From contig JBLDXI010000025.1 of the NCBI GenBank assembly GCA_047495785.1, positions 1,922,001 through 1,986,000 of the forward strand: a stretch of DNA of 64,000 bases, read 5' to 3'. Position numbers and translations under genes: made by a program. Each line of letters starts with the position of its first letter. Position 1 is the first letter of the stretch. This DNA comes from Lepidodermella squamata (Eukaryota; Gastrotricha). The notes under the pieces were generated by a model. That model made no database searches. It was not told where the DNA came from and was given only the letters and a program-made list of their open reading frames with translations. Shown piece after piece: positions 54,801 through 64,000 of this stretch.

Positions 54801-55827
54801 TCAGAAGTTTTTCCAGTAAAAACTGACCGTCGGGTCTGTGTTGTCCCGCGTCTGAGGGCAGTTTTCGTATAATCCACACTGCATGTTATTCGAGCAGTAC
54901 GTGAAGCCGTTGCACACAGTGCCGCTCTTGAGGCTGCTTTCAATGCACATTTTAGCACATGAATCAACGTCCATAGCTTGCTGTGTTGTGATGATTCGAC
55001 CATCGCAAATGTAACCATTGGCCTTGTCGAATAAGACGGACCATGAGTTGCTCCATGAAGGTAGTTGCGGCATGTTGTTGGCCGATCTACCGCCGCAAGG
55101 TGCCGCTCCGCACGGAGAAGCGGCAGGTGGTGGCGGTGGTGGAGGTGGCATTGGCAACCAATTGCAACCGCCGCAAACCCTAGGAGGTGGTACCGGAGCG
55201 TCCGTGGTCGTAGTCGGGCGCCACCCACAGGGGGTAGTACCGGCTCCTCCACAGGGTTGCGGAGGTGGTGGAGGTGGCGGCGGAGTTGTAGTTGTCGTAG
55301 TGGTGGTAGTGGTCGTTGGTGGTCTCCATCCACAAGGCGTTGTTCCAGCCCCTCCACAGGGACTCGGTGGGGGATCAGTTGCGGGAGGTTGCCAACCACA
55401 TGGACTCGCTGCAGGTGCCCCACAAGGACGCGGGGGAGGAGGAGGCGGCGGATCTGTTGCAGGAGGCTGCCATCCACAGGGACTCGAAGCAGGCGCGCCA
55501 CAAGGACGCGGAGGAGGAGGAGGTGGTGGGTCGGTCGCTGGGGGCTGCCAACCACATGGACTGGAAGCTGGAGCCCCACAAGGACGCGGAGGAGGGGGAG
55601 GCGGGTCGGTGGCAGGAGGTTGCCAACCGCATGGACTCGCTGCCGCTCCACAAGGAGGCCGTTGCGTTACCTCAGCCAACGCCTGCCACATGCCACACGG
55701 CTTTTGGCCACATTGCGCCTGTAGTAAACAAGAAGCACCAATTAAACGAGGAACTAAGATTATAGCCGCTGGCCAACATTACCTGGATAATGCAGATCAG
55801 GGAAGAGAAGATGACCAGTGAGCGCAT
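54801..55827 (-). CDS. Secreted proline-rich PCGW-repeat protein with C-terminal PAN domain
   Basis: Exon 1 (55827-55783) encodes the signal peptide MRSLVIFSSLICIIQ. Exon 2 (55718-54801) joins in phase 0, giving 320 residues. The mature part has six PCGW motifs in roughly 25-residue units of the form PCGWQPPATDPPPPPP-RPCGAPA, with Thr runs in later units. It then turns into a PAN/apple-like domain (GYICDGRIITTQQAMDVDSCAKMC...YWKNF). The evenly spaced Cys and polyproline suggest an extended, possibly crosslinked matrix or cuticle protein. An overlapping frame on minus (55951-55760) is rejected in favour of this one because it lacks a signal peptide and a phase-matching splice. Confidence 0.75.
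55380..55690 (-). repeat. Tandem coding repeat (PCGW/polyproline units)
   Basis: Four near-identical units of about 75-80 bases, rich in CCACC/GGAGG, encode the PCGW-proline repeats of the gene at 54801-55827. Similar third-position choices show recent tandem expansion. Length polymorphism is likely. Confidence 0.6.
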
Positions 55828-56034
55828 CTTTTATGACTTCACACTTGACACAATTGTTACATACAGTTTGAAACTGAACGCACTGACGGTCGTACACATC
55901 ATGAACCTCCTTTAAAACGGCGATCTCTCGGTGCATTCCGCGTGGGTGCATTTATTTTTTTCCAAAAATTATGAATCTCTAGAAAGAACATTGAAATATG
56001 AATACATCGTTTATTTGGACGATTTTATCGTGGC

Positions 56035-56509
56035 TTAAGAACGCCACCACAATTCTGCCGCTGGATAAGTGCCACGTATAGATTTCGGGCACCATTCAAT
56101 GAGTTTACACATATTGCTTGTGTAACGAGAGCCTAAATGAATAGGATAAAACATGAATCCGAAGCAGTTCTTAGAAAATCCATTTTCATCTAGTTGTTGG
56201 TTGTAGACTCGAGCGTAACAGGCTTTCGCGCATGACTCTCTTGTGACTGGCTCTTGCAGGGTGGTTGGTATTAATCCTCCTGCGCACATGTAATCGCCGC
56301 GAGAAACTTCGAATAAATCTAGAAATCGTCCAACATGACTGGGAAGAGGTACACTTGGTGTTACTGCTACTCCAGGGCGGGGCCAGATTTCATATTTCTT
56401 CGAGGGCCAAGCCACGGAAATCTGAAAAAACAGCTTGAGTTCTTTATCTTGAGAGTCAAAGTTTTCGTACCTGAATCATAAGAACGAAAGGTAAATGCTT
56501 TTTGAGCAT
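56035..56509 (-). CDS. Small secreted single PAN-domain protein
   Basis: Exon 1 (56509-56471) gives MLKKHLPFVLMIQ, a signal peptide start. Exon 2 (56421-56035) continues in phase 0, giving 141 residues. After a Pro-rich stretch comes one PAN/apple-like domain: YMCAGGLIPTT, ESCAKACYARVY, KNCFGFMFY, SNMCKLIEWC, ending AELWWRS. The spacing of Cys and the terminal Trp match the other PAN domains in this cluster. Confidence 0.75.
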
Positions 56510-56702
56510 TTTTGCGAGAAAAATATCAAAGCGCTTACTCGAGTCACTTACTAATATTGTTTACAAAACGTTTTTGTTTTTCAAACAAATGATTCGTCTT
56601 TAATTAACTCAACCTCATCAACTCAAAATAACACAAAGGGACGCTATAATGAGAGTCATAAACTGCACTGGATAACTATATTGTTTACCAACATCCGGAA
56701 TT

Positions 56703-57600
56703 TCACATATTCCGAACCCAATACTGGATATCCTTATCCTGATTCAAGTCAGACGTTTCATCACAGGGCTCAATGAGACTACATTCCGATCCATCAAATG
56801 AAAATCCGTAGCAGAATTCGGCATGCGCACATTCTCGAGCACAGTTATCCACTGAAGACGTTGGGAAACTACGGAAAACTTGTTGGCAGGAAGTTTGGTT
56901 TGCTGGTTTGAACTTCTCGAGATAACTCTCCCAGCCACGCTTCTTTACTCCTTGACCTGATATTTTACATTTGCCACGGCACGCCTCGGCCGTTTCGTAG
57001 CGATTTGAGTTACCACCGCAACCGGACCAGATGAAAGGAAGGCAATCACCGTACTTGCTGCTATAGTAATACCGAGTTAACATTTGCTCTTTCCGATGAC
57101 CGTTCAGCATTGTGCACTCTCCATAGTCACTTTCGCCAGTGCAGTTAGGTCCTGAGAAGATTAACATTGGCATAAAGGATATATTTTGGATTCACCTTAC
57201 TAATTTTAGGAACTGGTGCTCCTCTCATTATGGAGTTCACGGCTGTCGATTCGTTTCTTTTAGTTAAAGTCGTCCGTGGGGTCGTGGTTGAATAGGGCTG
57301 AACTTTCACTCCTTGGCATAGCTTGGTGCACTCTTCCATGGTTTCAAATCGGTTGTCGTTACCCCCGCATCCTCCGTAAACAAAGCTAGCGCACTTGTTC
57401 GTGTGCGATTCGTAGTAAAAAGACTCAACATAGCCGCGACATCTGCCACGATTTGGCGGCAGCCCACATACTAGCAACGGGTCCAACTCCACACTCACAT
57501 CGCTATCGATTTCGTTATCGATATCATCCACTCGAAGTTCGCGTAGAGTCCTTGCGTTCGAAACGCTTGAAAAAATCGCGAAAACTAGGACGATAAACAT
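56703..57600 (-). CDS. Secreted protein with two Kunitz domains and a PAN domain
   Basis: Exons 57600-57201 and 57151-56703 join in phase 1 across a 49-base intron (A|GTAAGG...TCTCAG|GA), giving 282 residues. The signal peptide is MFIVLVFAIFSSVSNA. Kunitz 1 has CGLPPNRGRC...FVYGGCGGNDNRF. Kunitz 2 has CTGESDYGEC...FIWSGCGGNSNRY. The PAN-like domain follows (SCQQVFRSFPTSSVDNCARECA...YWVRNM). The P1 positions differ from the classic Lys/Arg by eye, so target proteases cannot be guessed reliably. Confidence 0.82.
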
Positions 57601-57687
57601 GATTCTCGTTTCAAACTGAAATCCGCTGCCTATCAGCGCTTGATGTAATTCTCATTTTAATCCCATGGAATGGGCAATTAATATTCT

Positions 57688-59898
57688 TTATTGTTTAAGC
57701 CAAAATTTTACGTGGGGATCAGAAGACATTCCCATCACAGCACAGTCAACTTTCGGTCCTTTCAGAATGCATAAAAAACTTGGATAGTAATACGTGTCTG
57801 TATTAAATGCGAAGCCAGCGCATGAATCATTCGCCGTGTTATTGCATTTTGCAGCACAAGTTTCCAGGGTAGCAGGAGTGACCCGCGCAATCACATAGCC
57901 CTGACAATTTCCGTCCACCCGCGAGTAGCCATCTAGTTGTCTGTGAACAGGGGGTGTGGCTAGGACATCAGCAGGAAATGAATCGATGAAATTGAATCGC
58001 CCATCTCCATCTGAAAATTGAACTCAGTTCAGGACGCGAGCAAAGTGCTGATGAATCATAAGTACCTGTAAAGTTGTAGGTTTCAGATTCCCACATCGAG
58101 TAAACAGGAGTTGTTTTCCTTGTCCATCTGTTTGGAGGAGCAGTCTGCGAGTCGTTCGAAACAATTAAATAAGAACAAACATCGTTAATGGACTCACGAT
58201 AGTACGTGATTTCGTGCTGGGCAAAACTGCATTTCCGCATTTATCTAGACATTCGTTCAACGTGAAAAATCTGTTGTTGTTGCCTAAAAAAGGACTGTTA
58301 AACAAATTTGTCGAAATTCAGGCAAGTTTCAAACCTTCGCATCCTGATCTGAACATGAATGTTCTGCAGCGACCAAATCTTGAATCAAAGTAATATCTCA
58401 ATTCATAATCGTAGCCGTCTTCGCAGTCACCGGAATTTATGCCTTCGAAGCATTCAGAGGCTAAAATTTGAAAATCGAATAATTTATGGTGGAAAATTAG
58501 CTTAAAAGTTTACACGCAGTCGATTTCGCAGTAGTTGAAGATGAATTTCGAGGAAAGACTCTGACATCGGCTGTGTAAGGCACTTGAATCAAATTGATGT
58601 TCCTCGCGTAGTATTTAATACTTCCGTTGATAGCAATCATTCCAAAAATCTCATCAGTTTCATTCAGCGAGAAATACAGCGCTCCACTTGAATTAATGCT
58701 TGGAATCTCTGTGACGTTAACGAGATATGCATTTGTGACGAGAATCACTGTTTCATTCCAAGCTTCCGTAATATTGAGCAGGCTGCTCCGATTGGACGAG
58801 AGTGAAGAGTTGAGAGCTGGCGCTATCGTGGAATTCAGCAGCATTGGAAGATTAGTGGTTGATAAGTTCGAGTACAAAAATGCGGTAGTTACTGTGGAGT
58901 TGCTATCTTGAGTATATAGCGAGGTATTACTAGTAGTTGGGAAGGTACTGGCATTGCTAGTTGTATTGCTAGTTAGGAAGATAGTGATAATAGGCAAAGT
59001 AGTGGTATTGCTAATTGTTGGCAAGGTAGCGGTCGGAGTCGTTGAATTTGCCGAATAATTGGTTGTAGTAACAAATCGCCTCGTCGTAGGACTCAGGGTC
59101 ATCCAAGTTGAGTTCAATCCTCCGCTATCGTATGAGCATCGCTTCCAGCAATCAAGCAAGGTTCGGTAATTATTTCCATTTCCGCCACAGCCAGCATACA
59201 TAAAAGGCATGCATCTTTGCCGCCTTTTGTTGTAGAAGAACCTCATTTCATGACTCGGATAAGTCCCGTGGCAGCTGCCAGAGTCCAGTTGCTCGTAACA
59301 ATTCGATTCTAAAATCATTTTTATGACAGCGGGTTGGATTCACTTAGTAAAACTAGACCTTTCTTTTTAGAGGTTGGTTTATCTTCTTTCTTCGGAAACC
59401 TTCCGCCACAAATGGCTAAGCATTCATCCATAGTTCTAAAGCGATTTTCATTTCCTCCGCAGCCTCTGTTTCCACCGTATCAATTTTAGATATGCCTTAT
59501 TTTAACATTGGATTGGACTCACTTGCCTATAAGTGAATGCTTCACACTGATCGATCTGTTTGTCGTAGTAAAACATGGTTCTGTAAGTAGTACAGCTACC
59601 AATTTCGGGCTCAAGCGAGCAAGCCAGGGCTCGACTTAATGTCAAGGAATTCGGGGTTGATGTGTCATTGGAAGCGGTTGTATCATTCCCAGCAGCTTCC
59701 GCAGTCGCGTTGATGTTTCTCCTAGTTGTTAGCCTAACAATTCTGGCGCGAGTTGTCATCCATTCCGCTCCTAACTGGATAGGTAGTAGTTTTCCTTGGA
59801 CTACCTGTAAACATTGCGGTTAACAACTTGATGGGGAAAGGCAACTCGCAGACCTCTTGGCTTAGGTAAACAACTATAAGAAACGCGGCGAGGTTCAT
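57688..59898 (-). CDS. Secreted protein with three Kunitz domains, mucin-like region and PAN domain
   Basis: Eight exons (59898-59854, 59804-59527, 59465-59359, 59308-58514, 58460-58335, 58283-58198, 58144-58066, 58010-57688) keep frame and give 612 residues. The signal peptide is MNLAAFLIVVYLSQ. Kunitz 1 spans exons 2-3 across a likely GC-AG intron (AG|GCAAGT). Kunitz 2 (FMYAGCGGNGNNY) is followed by about 190 residues dense in N-x-S/T sites, a heavily glycosylated mucin-like stretch. Kunitz 3 spans exons 5-6 (RSGCEGNNNRF). A PAN-like domain ends the protein (CQGYVIARVTPATLETC...KFWLKQ). Phase agreement over eight exons makes a single gene likely. Confidence 0.8.
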
Positions 59899-60022
59899 GA
59901 TACACAGCTCAGTTTGGTAGGATTAAAAACATCTGAAGTGTAACAATCATCATCTATGTGCCTTGTTTTTTTGTTATTCAAGCTAGTATACGTCATTCAC
60001 GCTTGCATTGTTAAGAGCGCTA

Positions 60023-61400
60023 TCATAATAAGATCCAAACATGGATGTTTTCATCATCAGTCACAGTTTCACAGCGCTGGTTGCGCAGGCGGCATAAGTT
60101 AGCCGGGTATGAGCGTTTGTAAGAGAAAAACGTGAATGCAACACAGCCGGCGGTGAACTCGCATTCCCGGGCACAAATTTCAGGAGTCGCTGGTTGAATA
60201 CTCCGCAAGAAGCCAGTAGCATTGCAGGATCCATTCAACTCAAGAAATCTATGAATGGGATTAATTGTCGCATAACCAGGTGATGTAGTAAGTATCTCAA
60301 TTTCCTCTGTCGTTGTAGGAGTGGCTGAAGTTGTAGTTGTCGAAGTTGAAGTTGTTGTAGATTTTGTAGTTGATGAAGTAGCTATGACCTTAGCAGTCGT
60401 CCTAGTAGTTGATGTAGCCGGTGTCCAAAGCAAAACTGGGGCTGGCGGAAGATCTAAGTCATTGCTACTAAACAAGATAACATCATCACTTTCCGAATCC
60501 ATCTGAAAGAAGATATATTAAAACGATAACAAAGCAAATTAGAGACCAACAATCTCATTCATTATTTTCGTTGGCTTCGTTGGTGAGATGAAGATTGGTC
60601 GAAGATCAGCTGTTGTCTCTTTGAATTGAATGATTACGTTATCTTCCCGACTCGATCCCTCTGTGCAGAAATATTCGCACTCATCTGCGGTTTGGAAGTT
60701 GTTCGAGTTAGATTCACAGCCCATCCACGTAAAGGGCTGACATCGACCGGTTCGAAATTCGTAGTAATATCTAAGGCTAGGCTCAAAGTCATACATTCCC
60801 TCAGGGCAGAACCCTGACAAGCCTGGCATAAGACACTCAGGTGCTACAATAGATCTCAAATAGGTGATAGAGTTATTCAATCTAACGTCGCTTACGTAAT
60901 CGCTCGATTGAAGATACAGGCGTCGTCGGACGATGCGTTGACGTTGTAGGCGGAGCTGAAGTTGAAATTCCATGGTTTCTAATAATGTTATGGTATTTGT
61001 TGTTATAGCGAGTTGTAACTCCGCTGCAGAACATGACGCAATCAATCTCGGCGTAAAATGCGTTCGCATTGCCGTGACATCCTCCGTAAATAAAAGGTTT
61101 GCATCGATTATCAACCGGATCGTAAAAGTACATCGCCATGTACGTCTTACAGTCCCCGGCTACGGGTGGCAAACCGCAGATCGTCGCTCGGTTACCAATG
61201 TTATTCTCGATGTTTTTAAGGTAGTTATTCATCGCGCTGAAAATGAGAGCGTACATATCAGGCTGCGGAGTTTCTATTTTCTTCGCAGGTCGAAGGTCGG
61301 GGTTGTTCGACGCAATCTGCTCCGCCATCAGCTGGTAGAATAGATGAGTAAGGACTATCATTCTGATTGATTTAGAAAATACATTCAACATGGTTTTCAA
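60023..61400 (-). CDS. Secreted protein with two Kunitz domains, Thr-rich linker and PAN domain
   Basis: Exons 61400-60896, 60843-60551 and 60502-60023 give 425 residues. The second donor is weak (ATT|GTTGGT) but is the only one that keeps frame. A signal segment lies near residues 14-30. Kunitz 1 is CGLPPVAGDC...FIYGGCHGNANAF, with the second Gly of GCGG replaced by His. Kunitz 2 is CLMPGLSGFC...FTWMGCESNSNNF. A Ser/Thr-rich linker precedes the PAN domain (SCNATGFLRSIQPATPEIC...VWILL). The third exon could also be a separate product if the weak donor is not used. Confidence 0.75.
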
Positions 61401-61569
61401 TGCATCACCTAGCTATGCATCTTCCCATGCTATGATAAGTAATATGGCGCGGTCTGTTTTGCCCCGCACAGCCCCTTGAGACCCTCACTGAAGAGTCAGC
61501 CGTGTAGCGATATAGCAACCTGTTTATTTCTCAACAGTATTGAAGAAGGTGTTTTTATTGGTCGCGTTT

Positions 61570-62323
61570 TCATGGCGAAAACAGTCCTTTTCTCAGGAAA
61601 AATGTACCGTCTGGTATCTTTCTCTGAGTCATAGCACATTTCCCAGTAAGTTGACACACACTGTAACCAGACTCGCGGCCATCATGATACAAAAAGCCAA
61701 CACATTCCACTGGTCCAGATGTTTCTGTACAGTCACGAGCGCAGTCTTGAACTGTTTTGAAAATTGTCGTGCTTAGAATAGGCCCGAGGCAGTTACCACG
61801 TAGTGGGGTGTAGTTAAATCCGGTCCCTAGATATGCTTCAGTCAGGCGACTATCAATTTCTGGCTGCTGAGAGATCGGACCAGCACCTGAAGCACTTTCG
61901 TCATCAGTAACAACAATGGACTGTTTCTCAGATTTTGAGGATGATTGTTGCTCCTCGTCTTCCTCGAACTTTTTCCATGAACACCGAGACATGCACTGCT
62001 TAAAATTTGCAAATCGGTTCGCATTTCCTGAAAATATAACCGTGAGTGACCAATCATAAAACATTTCGAACTGAATGCATACCCCCGCAGCCTGAATAAA
62101 CGAATTTTTCGCAAATGTCCCGATCTGCTAGGTAAAAATATCTATCCATGCCTCGGTTCGGCTCCAGGCAGTTGCCAAAGTCCATATCAAGACCGCAAAT
62201 AGGATCCTTCAGGCCATTAGGCCCTTCTTCCGCTAGTAAAATTGGTGGCGCTATCAAGTTTGCATATGTTTTCGCCAAAAATTGATAAATTATGATGATA
62301 CCAACGGAAAAATTCATTTTCAT
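61570..62323 (-). CDS. Secreted Kunitz-PAN protein
   Basis: Exons 62323-62083 and 62027-61570 join in phase 1 inside the Kunitz domain, giving 232 residues. The signal peptide is MKMNFSVGIIIIYQFLAKTYA. Kunitz: CGLDMDFGNC...FVYSGCGGNANRF...C. After an acidic, Ser-rich linker comes a PAN-like domain (GNCLGPILSTTIFKTVQDCARDC...CQLTGKC). The intron position inside GCGG|N also occurs in the 612-residue gene, suggesting common descent. Confidence 0.82.
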
Positions 62324-62538
62324 TTCAGGGCTGCGTGGTTTTACCTTGAAGTTGCACTAAAATGAGGTGTTAACATGAGTTCCTGGCCACCATGTTTACG
62401 CAAGCCTGGACTAACTCAGTGGTGTCAACTCAAAGTCAACAAGGAGTAAAGTAGGTGCGAGCTGTTTTCTAATGCTCAGACCTTTATTTATTTTTCTCTC
62501 AAAAGAAAAAAACACCGGGAATTCAGCGACTGTCTAAC
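62324..62538. other. Short spacer between Kunitz-PAN gene and serine protease gene
   Basis: About 215 bases, including a minus-strand AATAAA near 62487-62492 past the protease gene stop. Confidence 0.4.
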
Positions 62539-63894
62539 TTATTTCTCGGATATAGGAATGTTGTCTGAATCGTCAGCAGGTTTGTTCGAATCGTCCGGTT
62601 TCGGCGCATCAGGCTTAGCCGCATCATCGCCATCTGTATTATCTGGTGGTGTTTCGGTTGTAGGTTCGGCAGTAGTAGTAGTTTTGGTAGTTGCTGCTGC
62701 CGTAATTTTGTCGGGAGTTGTCCTTGCAGCAGTGACAACGTTTGAAATCACGCTTACGCGTCCAATATTAATCGGAGCTATGGAAACAGTTAATTTGTAA
62801 ATTTCCAAATATCTTATGTGTAATAATACAGATAGTATAGTAGTACTCACGCCTTGTAGTAGCAGTTGTCGCCGCCCTTGTAATCTCAGTTTCTTCGGCA
62901 GAATCTACTGGCTCATCAGTAGGCTCGGTTACAACAGGCGATTTCGCGTTTTGCGTTGCTCGAATCGTGGTGGTAATAGTTGTGCCAGGACGAGTAGTTG
63001 CTTCAGCCCGATTGGTTTCTAAATAGAATGTTATATGAAGAACAGCATTACTAATCAAGTCTCACTCTGCGTTGCGGGTGCTGCAGTACTGGATGCCCTT
63101 ACCCCAGTTATGGCGCTTGAGATTGTAGCTTTCAACCACGCAGCTCCAGCACATGCCCTAGCTATAACTACAACTCCTGTAGCTGGGTTAACACTCGAAA
63201 CGATGCCAAGCAACTTTTGCTTTCCATCAATCTCACACATCACCGGGCCACTCGAGTTGCCTAGAACAGCCTTCTGCTTCTGATCAGCCACGGTAGCACA
63301 AGCTGAGGCTGATGTCTTGCCGCATTCGCTTCTCGCGATCACGTTTAGCTTGACTTTATTGAGCGTTGTCGCGCTTGACCATCCCAGCGCGGTAGCTTCG
63401 GCACAACTGTCAACTGAAGGATCGGCCTCATCAGGATCTTTGTCGCAATCAGTTTCCTCTATCAAACAAATAGGCGCGGCAGATGCTTGGTTGAATTCGA
63501 CCCTACGGTCTAGCCTTATCAAAGCCAGGTCGTACTCCTTATCGCCCTCTGTGAATTTGCGGTTAGGCTGGATTGTTGAGGCATTGACAGCTATTGTTCC
63601 GAAGTAGACAGTAATCCGCCGCACAGCATCGTTTGATGAGATGCAGTGAGCTGCTGTGATCAACCATGGCTGACCACTTGCAGTCGCTCCAACAATTGTA
63701 GCGGCACAGGATGCTGACCAATCTTTGTAACCTATTTCAACTCGAACAGCCCATGGATTCTCCCCCGGGTAGGAAACATCGGCAGAAACACCTCTGGATG
63801 GTTTTCTTGCCGTTGAGGTTCCGCATTGAATTGCTTGGGCTGAAATTTCAGCTATTAACAGACATCCAATCGCTGCAGCCAGAATTTGCATCAT
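62539..63894 (-). CDS. Trypsin-like (S1) serine protease with altered active-site loop and Thr-rich tail
   Basis: Exons 63894-63066, 63018-62851 and 62777-62539 give 411 residues. The signal peptide is MMQILAAAIGCLLIAEISA. The S1 domain has TAAHC (catalytic His), YDLALIRL (catalytic Asp) and GNSSGP where GDSGGP is usual. The nucleophilic Ser is kept, but Asp194 is Asn and Gly196 is Ser. The specificity position 189 appears to be Lys and the Cys at 191 is missing. The zymogen salt bridge to Asp194 would be lost, so it may be weakly active, self-active or a pseudoprotease. A Thr/Pro/Asp-rich mucin-like tail of about 135 residues follows. It directly follows the Kunitz cluster on the same strand. 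Confidence 0.8.
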
Positions 63895-64000
63895 TTTAAG
63901 GACCTACAAATGTTCAAAAGAACATTCCATTCAAATGATTTTTGAGGTAGTTTACAACCAAATTCTGACCCAATTAGAAAACATGGGTACTTTTGGCCCT
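63895..64000. other. Upstream flank of the protease gene at the window end
   Basis: About 100 bases, nothing recognised. Probably 5' leader and promoter of the minus-strand protease gene. Confidence 0.3.

Noticed and set aside
55018-55821. Plus-strand Gly/Val-rich frames opposite the PCGW gene
   Set aside because: They are the antisense of the polyproline repeat; the minus frame has a signal peptide, a PAN domain and a phase-matched intron.
55760-55951. Minus frame starting MHPRGMHRE as first exon of the PCGW-PAN gene
   Set aside because: It has no signal peptide and its donor phase does not match exon 2. The other frame at 55827 does both.
1-64000. CRISPR arrays, bacterial operons, rRNA or tRNA genes
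   Set aside because: No direct-repeat/spacer arrays, Shine-Dalgarno-linked genes or recognisable tRNA cloverleafs were seen. Pervasive introns show animal nuclear DNA. I could not run a tRNA scan, so a single tRNA could be missed.

Overview
This is a eukaryotic, clearly animal, nuclear window. Nearly every gene is split by spliceosomal introns, many only about 45-60 nt long (GT-AG, with one probable GC-AG). Many products are secreted or membrane proteins with signal peptides. The families are typical of animals: Cys-loop receptors, an EF-hand rhomboid protease, a MICAL-like Rab effector, ABCG half-transporters, Kunitz and PAN/apple proteins and a neuropeptide-like precursor. Gene density is moderate and spacers are AT-rich. 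Splice acceptors just upstream of start codons hint at spliced-leader trans-splicing. I favour a compact-genome protostome (tardigrade-, nematode- or similar grade) but cannot name the species. All gene models below were assembled by hand from splice sites and reading phase.

Layout. 0-2.7 kb: a secreted, dibasic-rich precursor and an 842-bp inverted-repeat element. 2.7-16.8 kb: an interleaved cluster of GT6-type glycosyltransferases (+ strand: GT6-A, GT6-B, GT6-C and a decayed copy) and five tandem Cys-loop receptor genes (- strand). GT6-B is split so that its two exons, matching GT6-A exon for exon, lie 8.7 kb apart with four complete antisense receptor genes between them. 16.8-26.7 kb: a TMEM42-like gene followed closely by a seven-exon rhomboid gene whose introns hold a 377-bp MITE, a dispersed repeat and a decayed retroelement-like stretch. 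27.4-35.6 kb: a MICAL-like gene with a CH domain, only half a LIM domain, 17 NPF motifs and a C-terminal bMERB region. 36.3-41.8 kb: two small unknown genes (- strand) and two, perhaps three, tandem single-TM proteins sharing a WVPSFCE motif.

42.1-63.9 kb: mainly secreted proteins on the - strand. Six genes combine Kunitz inhibitor and/or PAN/apple domains, one has only a proline-rich PCGW repeat plus PAN, and a trypsin-like serine protease with an altered active-site loop follows. Among these sit an 11-exon anion-type Cys-loop receptor (+), two tandem ABCG transporters (-), and small secreted or unknown proteins.

The points most worth follow-up are the GT6/receptor interleaving, GT6-C with an NxD in place of DxD, the Kunitz-PAN-protease array, the WVPSFCE family, and the MICAL-like protein with a half LIM and expanded NPF array.
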